NCBI RefSeq assembly: GCF_028747645.1
Contig: NZ_CP118100.1
Coordinates: 1,550,001 to 1,614,000, forward strand
From: Microbacterium esteraromaticum
GTDB lineage: Bacteria > Actinomycetota > Actinomycetes > Actinomycetales > Microbacteriaceae
DNA: 64,000 bases
Direction of reading: 5' to 3'
The position numbers were made by a program, and so were the translations under genes. The notes beneath the pieces are model-generated. The model ran no database searches. It worked only from the letters and a program-made list of their open reading frames with translations, and was not told the origin of the DNA. Shown here in pieces: positions 16,047 through 26,875 of this stretch; the stretch's first letter is position 1, and each line of letters starts with the position of its first letter.

Positions 16047-17153
16047 ATGTCACCGCACACCACACCGATCGTCGATACAGAGAACGACTTGACCGAGCGC
16101 ATCATCGCGCCCGATGGTTCCCGCCTGTCGAATCCGCAACTCGACCGCTACGTTGAGGACGTCGACTTCCAGACGCTGCGAGACTTGCACCGCGACATGG
16201 TCGTCGTGCGCCGCATCGACTCCGAGGGCGTCGCTCTTCAGCGGCAAGGACAGCTCGGTCTCTGGGCGCCGTGCAACGGGCAGGAAGCCGCACAGGTCGG
16301 CACCGCCCGCGCCCTCGAGAAGCGCGACTACGTCTTCCCCAGCTATCGCGAGACCGGCGTCATGTATGCACGCGGCGCGGCGCCGGGCGACTACGCCCGC
16401 ATGTGGCGAGGCGAAGAGGGATCCGCGTACGACCCGGATGCCCTGCGCATCGCGCCGCTGCAGATCATCATCGGTGCGCAGACTCTGCATGCCGTCGGCT
16501 ACGGGATGGGCATTATGCACGACGGTGCCGACGAGGTCGCCGTGAGCTATTTCGGTGACGGCGCGACCAGCCAGGGTGACGTGAACGAGGCGATGGTGTT
16601 TGCCTCGTCGTACCGTACGCCGGTCGTCTTCGTCTGCCAGAACAACCACTGGGCCATTTCCGAGCCGGTCGGCCTGCAGTCGCAGTACCCGCTCGCCGGG
16701 CGCGCCCCCGGCTTCGGCATTCCCAGCATGCGCGTCGATGGCAACGACGTGCTCGCCTGTCTCGCCGCAATGCGTTGGGCCCTCGAGCACGCGCGTTCTG
16801 GCAAGGGTCCGGCGTACCTCGAAGCCGTCACCTATCGGATGGGGCCGCACACCACGGCGGATGACCCCAAGCGCTATCGGGACGACGCTGAGCTCGCCCG
16901 GTGGCGCGAGCGCGACCCGATCGCCCGACTGGAGGCACACCTGCGGGCTGCCGGTGAGCTGCCCCAGGAGCACCTCGATGCCGTGCAGGCCGAGGCCGAC
17001 GCGGTGGCACGCGACATGCGGGCCGCGACGATCGGGATGGTGACCCGTCCTGCGCTGGCCGTGTTCGATGGCGTGTATGCCGAGCCGCACTCGGGCATCG
17101 AGCGTCAGCGCGCCGAGTACGCCGCCTACCTGGCCGCATACGAGGAGGCGTGA
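16047..17153 (+). CDS. bkdA: Branched-chain 2-oxoacid dehydrogenase E1, alpha subunit
   Basis: With the beta subunit this thiamine-diphosphate enzyme decarboxylates 2-oxoacids from Leu, Ile and Val. The TPP motif is clear: GDGATSQGDVNEAM ending in NNHWAIS. The ATG at 16047 has AGGAGG 6 nt upstream and is preferred to a GTG at 16008. The gene overlaps bkdB (GTGA). Content matches M. tuberculosis Rv2497c-Rv2495c, which also neighbours accD1/accA1. Confidence 0.92.
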   Translation: MSPHTTPIVDTENDLTERIIAPDGSRLSNPQLDRYVEDVDFQTLRDLHRDMVVVRRIDSEGVALQRQGQLGLWAPCNGQEAAQVGTARALEKRDYVFPSYRETGVMYARGAAPGDYARMWRGEEGSAYDPDALRIAPLQIIIGAQTLHAVGYGMGIMHDGADEVAVSYFGDGATSQGDVNEAMVFASSYRTPVVFVCQNNHWAISEPVGLQSQYPLAGRAPGFGIPSMRVDGNDVLACLAAMRWALEHARSGKGPAYLEAVTYRMGPHTTADDPKRYRDDAELARWRERDPIARLEAHLRAAGELPQEHLDAVQAEADAVARDMRAATIGMVTRPALAVFDGVYAEPHSGIERQRAEYAAYLAAYEEA

Positions 17154-18184
17154 GCATGGTGCAGATGACGATGGGCAAGGCCCTCAACGCTGGTCTTCGC
17201 CAGGCGATGCGCGATGACGACAAGGTCGTGCTCATGGGTGAGGACATCGGAACCCTCGGAGGTGTGTTCCGCATCACGGACGGGCTGCTCGACGAGTTCG
17301 GCAAGCAGCGCGTGATCGACACCCCGCTCGCCGAGTCCGGCATCGTCGGAACCGCCGTCGGTCTCGCATTCCGCGGCTATCGACCGGTCGTCGAGATCCA
17401 GTTCGACGGGTTCATCTACCCGGCATTCGACCAGATCGTGTCTCAGGTGGCCAAGCTGCACTACCGCACGCAGGGGCGGGTGAAGATGCCGATCACGATC
17501 CGGGTGCCCTGGGCGGGCGGCATTGGGGCGGCCGAGCACCACTCGGAGTCCAACGAGGCGTATTTCGTGCACACCGCAGGTCTGCGCGTGATCGCCGTCT
17601 CAGATCCGCAGGACGCCTACCGCTGCCTGCAGCAGGCCATCGCCAGCGACGACCCGGTGATCTTCTTCGAGCCGAAGCGGCTCTACCACCACAAGGGCGA
17701 GGTCGATCTGGATGCGTCGCTGGCGGATGCGCCGCCGATGGGACTGGCGCGCATCGTGAGGCCGGGAACGGATGCGACGGTCATCACGTACGGCGCCATG
17801 GTGCGCACGGCGCTCGACGCCGCCGAAGCAGCGCAGGACGAGGGGATCTCGCTCGAGGTCATCGATCTGCGTTCACTGTCACCCATCGACTACGACACCG
17901 TCGCGGCAGCTGTTCGTCGCACCGGCCGTGTCGTCGTCGCGCACGAGGCATCACGCGAGGCGGGAGTCGCCGCTGAGGTGATCGCCAGCATCACCGAGCG
18001 CTGCTTCGAGTATCTCGAGGCGGCCCCGCTGCGGGTGACCGGGCACGACATCCCGTATCCGCCGGCGAAGCTCGAGAAGTTCCACCTGCCCGATCTCGAC
18101 CGCATCCTCGATGCCGTCGATCGTGTGATGGACCGACCGAACAGCCTCAGCGAAGCCACCGACGCGAAGGGGACAGAGCGTTGA
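17150..18184 (+). CDS. bkdB: Branched-chain 2-oxoacid dehydrogenase E1, beta subunit
   Basis: This is the transketolase-like partner of BkdA (344 residues). Typical E1 beta features are GEDIGTLGGVFRIT near the N-terminus, the FDGFIYPAFDQIVSQVAKLHYRT segment, and the C-terminal transketolase domain (VIDLRSLSPIDYDTV). The GTG start overlaps the bkdA stop, and an ATG two codons later is equally possible. The stop overlaps the E2 start. Tight coupling fits equimolar subunit synthesis. Confidence 0.92.
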   Translation: MSMVQMTMGKALNAGLRQAMRDDDKVVLMGEDIGTLGGVFRITDGLLDEFGKQRVIDTPLAESGIVGTAVGLAFRGYRPVVEIQFDGFIYPAFDQIVSQVAKLHYRTQGRVKMPITIRVPWAGGIGAAEHHSESNEAYFVHTAGLRVIAVSDPQDAYRCLQQAIASDDPVIFFEPKRLYHHKGEVDLDASLADAPPMGLARIVRPGTDATVITYGAMVRTALDAAEAAQDEGISLEVIDLRSLSPIDYDTVAAAVRRTGRVVVAHEASREAGVAAEVIASITERCFEYLEAAPLRVTGHDIPYPPAKLEKFHLPDLDRILDAVDRVMDRPNSLSEATDAKGTER

Positions 18185-19569
18185 TCACCGAATTCCGACT
18201 TCCCGACCTGGGTGAGGGCCTCACCGAAGCCGAAGTGGTGCAGTGGCTGGTGCAGCCGGGCGACACCGTCGCGCTGAACCAGACCCTCGCCGAGGTCGAG
18301 ACCGCCAAGGCCGTCGTGGAGCTGCCGTCGCCTTACGAGGGCACGGTCGCTTCGTTGCACGCGGATGCCGGCGAGACCGTCGCCGTCGGTGCCCCGCTGA
18401 TCGCGTTCGACGTCGCCGGGGCCGAAGGCGAGTCCGCGCCGAAGGCCGCAGAGACTGAGGAGACCGCTGAGAAAGCTCAGCCGAACCTCGTCGGCTATGG
18501 TGCGGCGCCGTCCTCGGGCGCGCGCCCGGCACGCCGTGCGCGCAGAAGTGCGGCATCCGCGGCATCCGCGGCATCCGAGTCGGCAGCGGACGCGGCCGTC
18601 ATCGAGGCCGCACCGCACGATGCCGTTCCGCCGAGCGCGGCGGAGCCGGCGACGGGGGAGCGGCCCCGTTCGACACCGCCGGTGCGCGCATATGCCAAGC
18701 GTCGCGGCGTCGATCTGGTGCTGGTCGCTGCGGAGGTCGGCGATCGAGTCATCACGCGTTCCGACGTGGATGCCTACGCCGATTGCGTCGGCGCGCCCGA
18801 GGCGGAGCCGAAGGCTGTCGCGACAGAGGTCAGTGTGCCCGCGGATGTCGGCGCACCCGCTCGCGGAGAACGCGCACAGACCCGCGTACCCATCAAGGGC
18901 GTGCGCAAGCACACGGCGCAGGCGATGGTGCAGAGCGCCTTCACAGCGCCGCACGTGACGACGTTCCACAGCGTCGACGTCACCGCGACGATGGAACTGA
19001 TCGATCAGCTGCGCGCTGACCGTTCGCTGGCCGAACACCGGATCGGCCCACTGGTGCTCGTCGCGAAGGCGGTCTGTCTCGCGCTCGGGCGTAACCCGTC
19101 GCTGAACGCCACGTGGGACGAGACTGCGGGTGAGATCGTGCACAACCACTACGTCGACCTCGGCATTGCCGCGGCGACGGAGCGAGGGCTGATCGTGCCG
19201 ATCATCCGCGACGCCGAGCAGAAGTCGTTGACCGGTATGGCAGACGCCCTCACCCAGCTCACCCAGACGGCGCGCGCGGGCAAGACCAGCCCGGCCGAAC
19301 TCGCAGGCGGCACGTTCTCGATCACCAACATCGGTGTGTTCGGGATCGACGCGGGTACGCCGATCCTGCCTCCGGGCCAGTCCGGCATCCTGGCGGTCGG
19401 CGCTGTGCGCAAGCAGCCCTGGGAACACAACGGCGAGATCGCGCTGCGGCAGATCATGACGCTCAGCGTGTCGTTCGATCACCGCCTGGTCGACGGCGCA
19501 GAGGGGGCACGGTTCCTGAAGGACGTCTCGGATCTGCTCGAACAGCCGGGACGCGCGATGCTCTTCTGA
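18181..19569 (+). CDS. bkdC: Dihydrolipoamide acyltransferase (E2) of the branched-chain complex
   Basis: Residues ~3-77 are a lipoyl domain with the modified Lys in VETAKAVVE. An Ala/Ser-rich linker follows, then a peripheral-subunit-binding domain (VRAYAKRRGVDLVLVAAEVG) and the catalytic domain ending in SVSFDHRLVDGAEG, the HxxxD active site. The start appears to be TTG at 18181, overlapping the bkdB stop. No E3 (lipoamide dehydrogenase) gene is nearby, so a shared E3 elsewhere is expected. Confidence 0.92.
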   Translation: MITEFRLPDLGEGLTEAEVVQWLVQPGDTVALNQTLAEVETAKAVVELPSPYEGTVASLHADAGETVAVGAPLIAFDVAGAEGESAPKAAETEETAEKAQPNLVGYGAAPSSGARPARRARRSAASAASAASESAADAAVIEAAPHDAVPPSAAEPATGERPRSTPPVRAYAKRRGVDLVLVAAEVGDRVITRSDVDAYADCVGAPEAEPKAVATEVSVPADVGAPARGERAQTRVPIKGVRKHTAQAMVQSAFTAPHVTTFHSVDVTATMELIDQLRADRSLAEHRIGPLVLVAKAVCLALGRNPSLNATWDETAGEIVHNHYVDLGIAAATERGLIVPIIRDAEQKSLTGMADALTQLTQTARAGKTSPAELAGGTFSITNIGVFGIDAGTPILPPGQSGILAVGAVRKQPWEHNGEIALRQIMTLSVSFDHRLVDGAEGARFLKDVSDLLEQPGRAMLF

Positions 19570-19573
19570 GCAC

Positions 19574-20170
19574 TCAGTCGGCGGCGGTGAGCAGCGCGCT
19601 CAGCGCCATAGCGGTGAGCAACTCGGCGGTGGAGCGTCGAGTTCTCAGCGCCGCGCTCGTGCTGTGCGGCGTCGAGTTGAGCAGACCGAAGCACGCCTGC
19701 ACGCGCAGGCGTGCTTCGTCGCGCGAGGCGGGCACGATGTCGCCGAGCACATCGATCCACAGCTCGATGTACGCCCGCTGCAGGCGTCGCACTGATGCGC
19801 GCGCGTCGGCGGTGAGGTGGGCGATGTCGCGGTCCTGCACACGGATGACATCGGCGTTGCCGAGCGCGAAGTCCACGTGGAACTCGACCAGCGCGCGCAT
19901 CCGTTCCGGCGCGGAGTCATGTGCGGCGGAGACCGCTTCGCCGCCGGATACCAGACGTTCACTGACGCCGATCAGCAGCGCCGCCAACAACGCCTGCTTT
20001 CCGGCGAAGTGCCGGTACACGGCGGGGCCGGAAATGCCGACCGCCGCTCCGATGTCCTCCAGGCTGGCGCCGGAGTAGCCGCGTTCGGCGAACAGGCGAG
20101 CGGAGGCGACCAGGATCGCGTCGGTGCGCTCGGCCTTCGCTCGATCGCGGGGCGTGGAGGGCATTGTCAT
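19574..20170 (-). CDS. TetR-family repressor of the acyl-CoA carboxylase operon
   Basis: This 198-residue protein has a TetR N-terminal helix-turn-helix (SGASLEDIGAAVGISGPAVYRHF) and a variable ligand domain. It is divergent from accD1 and two matched palindromes lie between them. In actinobacteria TetR regulators often control leucine/isovalerate catabolism with an acyl-CoA ligand. The ligand here is not known. The 3' end lies 4 bp from the convergent bkdC stop. Confidence 0.88.
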   Translation of the reverse strand: MTMPSTPRDRAKAERTDAILVASARLFAERGYSGASLEDIGAAVGISGPAVYRHFAGKQALLAALLIGVSERLVSGGEAVSAAHDSAPERMRALVEFHVDFALGNADVIRVQDRDIAHLTADARASVRRLQRAYIELWIDVLGDIVPASRDEARLRVQACFGLLNSTPHSTSAALRTRRSTAELLTAMALSALLTAAD

Positions 20171-20173
20171 TTC

Positions 20174-20219
20174 GGTTAATCCTCGCTAACCTGATTTATC
20201 GGGTTAGTGAACACTAACC
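20174..20219. promoter_or_regulatory. Two TetR-type operators upstream of accD1
   Basis: A perfect 18-bp palindrome, GGTTAGTG-AA-CACTAACC, is at 20202-20219. A second site at 20174-20191 has the same GGTTA and TAACC half-sites with the same 8-bp spacing but a non-palindromic centre. The centres are 28 bp apart. They lie between the TetR gene and accD1 and probably bind that repressor as two dimers. Confidence 0.75.
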
Positions 20220-20281
20220 AATCTCGTACGAGTTGTCAGCACTTCGCTGCCACATCCGCCGTGAGTCGAGGAGGACACGCG

Positions 20282-21834
<1,553 letters not shown>

Positions 21835-21835
<1 letters not shown>

Positions 21836-23763
21836 TGCACATGTACGACTGGACACCAGAACTGCTGCACCGCGTCGAGAGCGTCCTCGTCGCCAACCGC
21901 GGCGAGATCGCCCGACGGATCATCCGTACGCTGCGCGAGCTCGGCATCCGCAGCATCGCCGTCTACAGCGACGCCGATGCCACGGCGCCGCACGTGCGCG
22001 AGGCAGATGAGGCGGTGCACATCGGCGCGGCTCCCGCGGCGGAGTCATATCTCGATGTGGCGGCGATCATGGCGGCTGCGCGCACGACCGGGGCGCGCGC
22101 GATCCACCCCGGCTACGGCTTCCTGTCCGAGAGCGTCGCCCTGGCCGAGGCCTGCTCCGACGCCGACGTGATCTTCATCGGCCCCGAGGTGCGCGCCCTG
22201 CAGATCATGGGTGACAAGGCCCGTGCCCGCGCGCATGTCACGCAGCACGATGTGCCTGTGGTGCCCGGATTCGACGCGACGGGTCTCGAGGACGCGCAGA
22301 TTCGCGCCCGGGCCGATGAGGTCGGCTACCCGCTGCTGGTCAAGCCCAGCGCGGGCGGCGGCGGAAAGGGGATGGAGGTCGTCGCGTCATCCGCTGATCT
22401 TGCATCCGCCCTCACTTCGGCGCGGCGCATCGCGACGGCCGCGTTCGGCGACGATGCGCTGGTGCTCGAGCGCCTGGTGCGGCGCCCGCGGCACATCGAA
22501 GTTCAGGTGTTCGGTGACGTCCACGGCAATGTCATCGCGCTCGGCGAGCGCGAGTGCACGCTGCAGCGTCGGCACCAGAAGGTGATCGAGGAAGCGCCTG
22601 CGGCCCACCTGCCGGAGCCCGTCCGGCAGCGGCTGTGGGATGCGGCCGTCGCCGCCGCGCAGAGCGTGGCGTATGTCGGCGCCGGAACGGTGGAGTTCCT
22701 CGTCGAGGCGGATGCCGTCGATCAGATCTTCTTCATCGAGATGAACACGCGGCTTCAAGTCGAGCACCCCGTGACTGAAGAGGTGACCGGCCTCGATCTC
22801 GTGGCCCTGCAGCTGTGGGTGGCCGCTGGGGGAGCCCTGTCGCCGGCACCCGAGCTGCGCGGGCATGCCGTCGAGGCGCGGGTGTACGCAGAGTCTCCTG
22901 AGCGCGGATTTCTGCCGTCGACGGGTCGGGTGCTGCGTTTCGACGCACCGGCGGGGGTCCGTGTCGACGCCGCCGTCGAGACCGGTTCCGAAGTGACCGG
23001 ATTCTACGATCCGATGATTGCGAAGGTGATCGCCTCGGGTCCTGATCGTGCGACGGCGCTGCGCCGCCTGGATGCCGCCCTCGCCCGGACGGTGGTGCTG
23101 GGCGTCGAGACGAACATCGCCTTCCTGCGCGCCCTCTGCGCCCACGACCGGGTCGCATCGGGCGATCTGGACACCGGGCTGATCGACACCATGCTCCCGG
23201 TGTCGCCCGGTGAGCCGACAGAGCGGATGCTGGCCTCGGTCGCGTCGATCGCGCCGACGTCGAGCGCAGAGACCGGCGCGGTCGGGCCACTCTGGCACGA
23301 ACTCTCGGGGTGGCGGCTGGGGTCACCCCGGCCGACGGACCCCGCAGCGTTCCTGACGGATGACGACGAGATCGTCGTCGCGCCCGCGGCCGGCGCGCCG
23401 AGCGCCGCCGTCGCCCGCGACGACGACGGCGCGGTCTGGGTGTCGGATCACGGGGTCACGATGCGCCTGCGCCCGCTCTCGCGACGCGAGCGGATGCGTC
23501 GCCGGCTGGCGGATCGGATGCCCGATGCCGGGCCGAGCGAGCCCGAGGGGCGTGCGCCCATGCCCGGCAGCATCGTCGCTGTTCATATCGCGGACGGTGA
23601 CCGCGTGCGCACGGGCGATCCGCTCGTGTCGATCGAGGCGATGAAGATGGAGCACCCGGTGCTCGCGCCGCACGACGGCATCGTGCATCTGATGGTCGCG
23701 TTGGGCGACCAGGTGCGGCGCGACCAACCGGTCGTCCGTGTCAGTGAGGAGGAGACAGCATGA
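21835..23763 (+). CDS. accA1: Acyl-CoA carboxylase alpha subunit (biotin carboxylase and biotin carrier)
   Basis: The 642-residue protein has a biotin carboxylase domain (VLVANRGEIARRI; the ATP-grasp loop KPSAGGGGKGMEVV; EMNTRLQVEHPVTEEVTG). A C-terminal biotin carrier domain follows, with the biotinylated Lys in EAMKMEHP. The ATG at 21835 shares one base with the accD1 stop, and a second ATG lies two codons on. It overlaps the dehydrogenase start by 4 bp. It works with AccD1 on 3-methylcrotonyl-CoA or a related acyl-CoA. Confidence 0.92.
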
Positions 23764-24926
23764 CCGATGAGATGCGCTACGCCGATCTCGACGAGGACCA
23801 GCGCGAGCTGGCCGCGATGGTGGCCGACTTCGCCGAGCAGGTGGTCGCACCGCAGGCGTACGAGGCCGACCGCACGCACACGCTGAACCTCGACGTGGTG
23901 CGACAGATGGGTGAGATGGGCCTGTTCGGTCTGCCGTTCAGCGAGGAGTACGGCGGGCAGGGGGGTGACTACCTCGCGTTGGGCATCGCGATCGAGGGAC
24001 TCGCCCGTGTCGATCAGTCGATCGCCATCACGCTCGAGGCGGGCGTGAGCCTGGGTGCCATGCCGATCTACCGGTTCGGTACCGAAGAGCAGAAGCGCGA
24101 GTACTTGCCGTCGCTGCTCGAAGGTCAGGCCCTTGCCGGATTCGGACTGACCGAACCCGAGGCCGGCAGCGACGCCGGTGCCACCCGCACCACGGCGCGT
24201 CTTCACGGCGATGAGTGGGTGATCGACGGCACGAAGCAGTTCATCACCAACTCCGGCACCGCGATCACGCGGTTCGTCACGGTGACCGCGGTCACCGGCG
24301 AGCGCGAGGGGCGCAAGGAGATCTCGACGATCATTGTTCCCAATGGCACCCCGGGTTTCACCGTCGAACCGGCCTACGACAAGGTCGGGTGGAACGCATC
24401 CGACACCCACCCCCTCACCCTGCAGGGTGTGCGCGTGCCGGAGGAGAATCTGCTCGGCGAGCGCGGAGCGGGTTTCCGCAACTTCCTCAGCATTCTCGAC
24501 GAGGGGCGCATCGCGATCGCCGCGCTGGCGACGGGAGCAGCCGAGGGATGCCTCGAGGCCGCGGTCGACTACGCGCGGCAGCGCACGGTGTTCGGGGCGG
24601 CGCTCAGTACCCGGCAGAACGCGCAGTTCACTCTGGCGCGCATGCGGGCTCGGGTGCACACCGCCCGTCTGGCCTGGCACCATGCGGCGCGACTGCGTGA
24701 TGCGGGCAAGCCGTTCGCCGAGGCGGCGGCCATCGCCAAGCTGGTCGCGGGCGACGCGGCGATGGACAATGCCCGCGACGCCACGCAGATCTTCGGTGGC
24801 AACGGGTTCATGAACGAATACCCCGTGGCACGTCACTACCGCGACTCGAAGATCCTCGAGATCGGCGAGGGCACCACCGAGGTGCAGCTTCTCGTCATCG
24901 CGCGAGCGCTGGGCCTGGCCGGGTAG
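23760..24926 (+). CDS. Acyl-CoA dehydrogenase (branched-chain, FadE19-like)
   Basis: This FAD enzyme (388 residues) introduces the alpha,beta double bond into branched acyl-CoAs. It shows AGFGLTEPEAGSDAG, the substrate segment FITNSGTA, and the C-terminal ATQIFGGNGFMNEYPVARHY with a catalytic Glu in IGEGTTEVQ. The Glu is in the usual short-chain position. In human isovaleryl-CoA dehydrogenase that place is Gly and the base lies elsewhere, so isovaleryl- versus 2-methyl-branched specificity stays open. Overlap with accA1 is ATGA. Confidence 0.88.
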   Translation: MTDEMRYADLDEDQRELAAMVADFAEQVVAPQAYEADRTHTLNLDVVRQMGEMGLFGLPFSEEYGGQGGDYLALGIAIEGLARVDQSIAITLEAGVSLGAMPIYRFGTEEQKREYLPSLLEGQALAGFGLTEPEAGSDAGATRTTARLHGDEWVIDGTKQFITNSGTAITRFVTVTAVTGEREGRKEISTIIVPNGTPGFTVEPAYDKVGWNASDTHPLTLQGVRVPEENLLGERGAGFRNFLSILDEGRIAIAALATGAAEGCLEAAVDYARQRTVFGAALSTRQNAQFTLARMRARVHTARLAWHHAARLRDAGKPFAEAAAIAKLVAGDAAMDNARDATQIFGGNGFMNEYPVARHYRDSKILEIGEGTTEVQLLVIARALGLAG

Positions 24927-24935
24927 CGTGACGTC

Positions 24936-25412
24936 ATGACCGATATCCTCCAGCGCGGCCTGTACTTCGAGGAGTTTGAGGTGGGTGCGCGCTATCTGCA
25001 CCGGCCGGGTCGCACAGCCACCGAGGCCGACAATGTGCTGTTCACGACGCTCACGATGAACAGCCAGGCGCTGCATCTCGATGCGGCGTTCGCACAGGTG
25101 CAGCAGCCGTTCGGGCAGCGACTGATGAACTCGATGTGGACGCTGTCGACGATGGTCGGCGCGTCGGTCGGACAGCTCACCCAGGGCACGCTGGTCGCAC
25201 AGCTCGGCTTGGGCGACATCGCGTTCCCGCATCCGCTGTTCCACGGCGACACGCTGTACACCGAGAGTGTGATCGTCGACAAGCGGCTCTCGTCGTCGCG
25301 CCCCGGGCAGGGCATCTGCACCGTGGCGCACACCGGACGCAACCAAGACGGCACAGTGGTCGCGACGGCGAGCCGCACGGTGCTGGTGCACTGCCGACCC
25401 GAGGGGGCGTAG
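24936..25412 (+). CDS. MaoC-family (R)-specific enoyl-CoA hydratase
   Basis: This 158-residue hot-dog fold protein belongs to the MaoC dehydratase family, with the conserved Phe-Glu start (LYFEEFEVGARY) and a DxxxFA-type site around LHLDAAFA. The M. tuberculosis counterpart next to accD1/accA1 is Rv2499c. It probably hydrates the enoyl-CoA made by the neighbouring enzymes. The start is the ATG at 24936, 9 nt after the dehydrogenase stop. Confidence 0.85.
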   Translation: MTDILQRGLYFEEFEVGARYLHRPGRTATEADNVLFTTLTMNSQALHLDAAFAQVQQPFGQRLMNSMWTLSTMVGASVGQLTQGTLVAQLGLGDIAFPHPLFHGDTLYTESVIVDKRLSSSRPGQGICTVAHTGRNQDGTVVATASRTVLVHCRPEGA

Positions 25413-26231
25413 ATGTCACTCGATATGGGCCCTGCCCTGCTGTTCTGCCCGGCCGACCGCCCGGAGCGTTTCACGGGTGCGTTGCAGAAGGCGGATGCCG
25501 TCATCCTCGACCTCGAAGATGCGGTGCTCCCCGCGGCCAAGGCGCAGGCGCGTGAGAACATCGCCGCCGCCGACCTTGACCCGGAGCGCGTGATCGTGCG
25601 AGTCAATGCTCCCGACACGGCGGACTTCGCGAAGGATCTCGACGTGCTCGCGCGCACATCGTTCCGTCGCGTGATGGTCGCCAAGAGCGAGGATCCCGGG
25701 ATGCTGGATGTCTTCCGCGCGGATCAGCAGGTCATCGCGCTGTGTGAGACGGCATTGGGCGTGCACCGCGCGGGCGAGGTCGCGGCGCACGAACGCACGG
25801 TCGCGCTGATGTGGGGGGCTGAGGACCTCGTCGCCTCGTTGGGTGGCCTGTCCAGTCGGTTCGCCGACGGTCGCTACCGCGACGTGGCCCGCCAGGCGCG
25901 AGCGCAGGTGCTGCTGGCGGCCGGCGCGTACGGCCGCACGGCGATCGACGCGGTGCATCTCGACATCGACGACGTGCAGGGACTCGCCGAAGAAGCAGCG
26001 GATGCCGTCGCCTCGGGCTTCGGCGCGACGGCCTGCATCCATCCGAAGCAGGTGGCTGTGATCCGTGAGGCCTACCGGCCGGACGCTGACACGGTCGAGT
26101 GGGCCCGTGCCGTGCTGGTCGCCGCAGAGGGGGAGCGTGGCGTGTTCCGGTTCGAGGGCCGCATGATCGATGAGCCGGTCTTGCGGCACGCACGCGCTGT
26201 AGTCGAACGAGGTATGCGTATCGACGGATGA
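25413..26231 (+). CDS. CitE-like beta-hydroxyacyl-CoA lyase
   Basis: This 272-residue TIM-barrel lyase of the HpcH/HpaI-CitE family shows LFCPADRPERF, the metal-site Glu in AVILDLEDAV, VRVNAP, and MWGAEDLVASLG. It is the gene-order counterpart of M. tuberculosis Rv2498c, reported as a bifunctional lyase for (S)-citramalyl-CoA and (R)-HMG-CoA in itaconate and leucine breakdown. By analogy this enzyme should finish leucine catabolism to acetyl-CoA and acetoacetate. It begins directly after the MaoC stop. Confidence 0.85.
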   Translation: MSLDMGPALLFCPADRPERFTGALQKADAVILDLEDAVLPAAKAQARENIAAADLDPERVIVRVNAPDTADFAKDLDVLARTSFRRVMVAKSEDPGMLDVFRADQQVIALCETALGVHRAGEVAAHERTVALMWGAEDLVASLGGLSSRFADGRYRDVARQARAQVLLAAGAYGRTAIDAVHLDIDDVQGLAEEAADAVASGFGATACIHPKQVAVIREAYRPDADTVEWARAVLVAAEGERGVFRFEGRMIDEPVLRHARAVVERGMRIDG

Positions 26232-26260
26232 CGTCGACAGCGGCCTGGTGTCAGGTGCTG

Positions 26261-26277
26261 CGCGGCATCATGCCGCG
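26261..26277. terminator. Possible hairpin between convergent citE-like and phosphatase genes
   Basis: A perfect palindrome (CGCGGCAT-C-ATGCCGCG) spans the phosphatase stop codon, 30 bp after the plus-strand operon ends. No T-run follows on either strand, so intrinsic termination is uncertain. Confidence 0.3.
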
Positions 26278-26852
26278 ACTGATTCCAGCAGACGAAGGCT
26301 GCCGCGCTCGGCAACGAAGCGATGCACCGAGCCGTTGCGCAGCACGTCGCCCTCGCGGGGCAGCGTTCCGCCCGACGCGTGCAGCAGCAGCGCCCGCAGC
26401 ACGCCGCCGTGGCTGACGACGACGATCGACTCGGCGCGCGGCGCCGAGCGACGTCGGGCAGCGCGGGCGATCCGCTCGAGCGAGTTGAGTGCCCGCTCGC
26501 GCACCTGGTCGAGTGTTTCGGCACCGGGTACGGGCGCCGTCCAGTCGCCCCAGCGCTGTAGGTACTCGTCGACGAGCAGCCCCTCGCCCTCGCCGAACTC
26601 GCGTTCGCGCATCCCGCGGGTGAGCAGGGGATCGGGCAGAGCGAGTTCGTCGGCGATGATCTGCGCGGTCTCGCGTGCCCGCATCAACGGGCTGGCGTAG
26701 ACGGCGTCGTAACCGGATCCCGCGAGCACCGCCGCTGCGCGGCGGGCATCCGCGCGTCCCGTGTCGTTGAGGGGGATGTCGGTCGACCCCTGGATGCGTC
26801 GATCGAGGTTCCAGTTGGTCTGGCCATGGCGCACAACAGTCAGCAGGGTCAC
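26268..26852 (-). CDS. Histidine phosphatase family protein
   Basis: The phosphoglycerate-mutase-like fold is shown by the N-terminal catalytic RHGQTNWN, an Arg in SPLMRARETA, a Glu in EREFGEGEG and a second catalytic His in VVVSHGGVLRALL. At 194 residues it is a typical cofactor-independent phosphatase of this branch. Substrates vary widely and cannot be assigned. The start is the ATG at 26852. Confidence 0.88.
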   Translation of the reverse strand: MTLLTVVRHGQTNWNLDRRIQGSTDIPLNDTGRADARRAAAVLAGSGYDAVYASPLMRARETAQIIADELALPDPLLTRGMREREFGEGEGLLVDEYLQRWGDWTAPVPGAETLDQVRERALNSLERIARAARRRSAPRAESIVVVSHGGVLRALLLHASGGTLPREGDVLRNGSVHRFVAERGSLRLLESVAA

Positions 26853-26875
26853 GGCATGAGCCTACGCGAGCCGGC

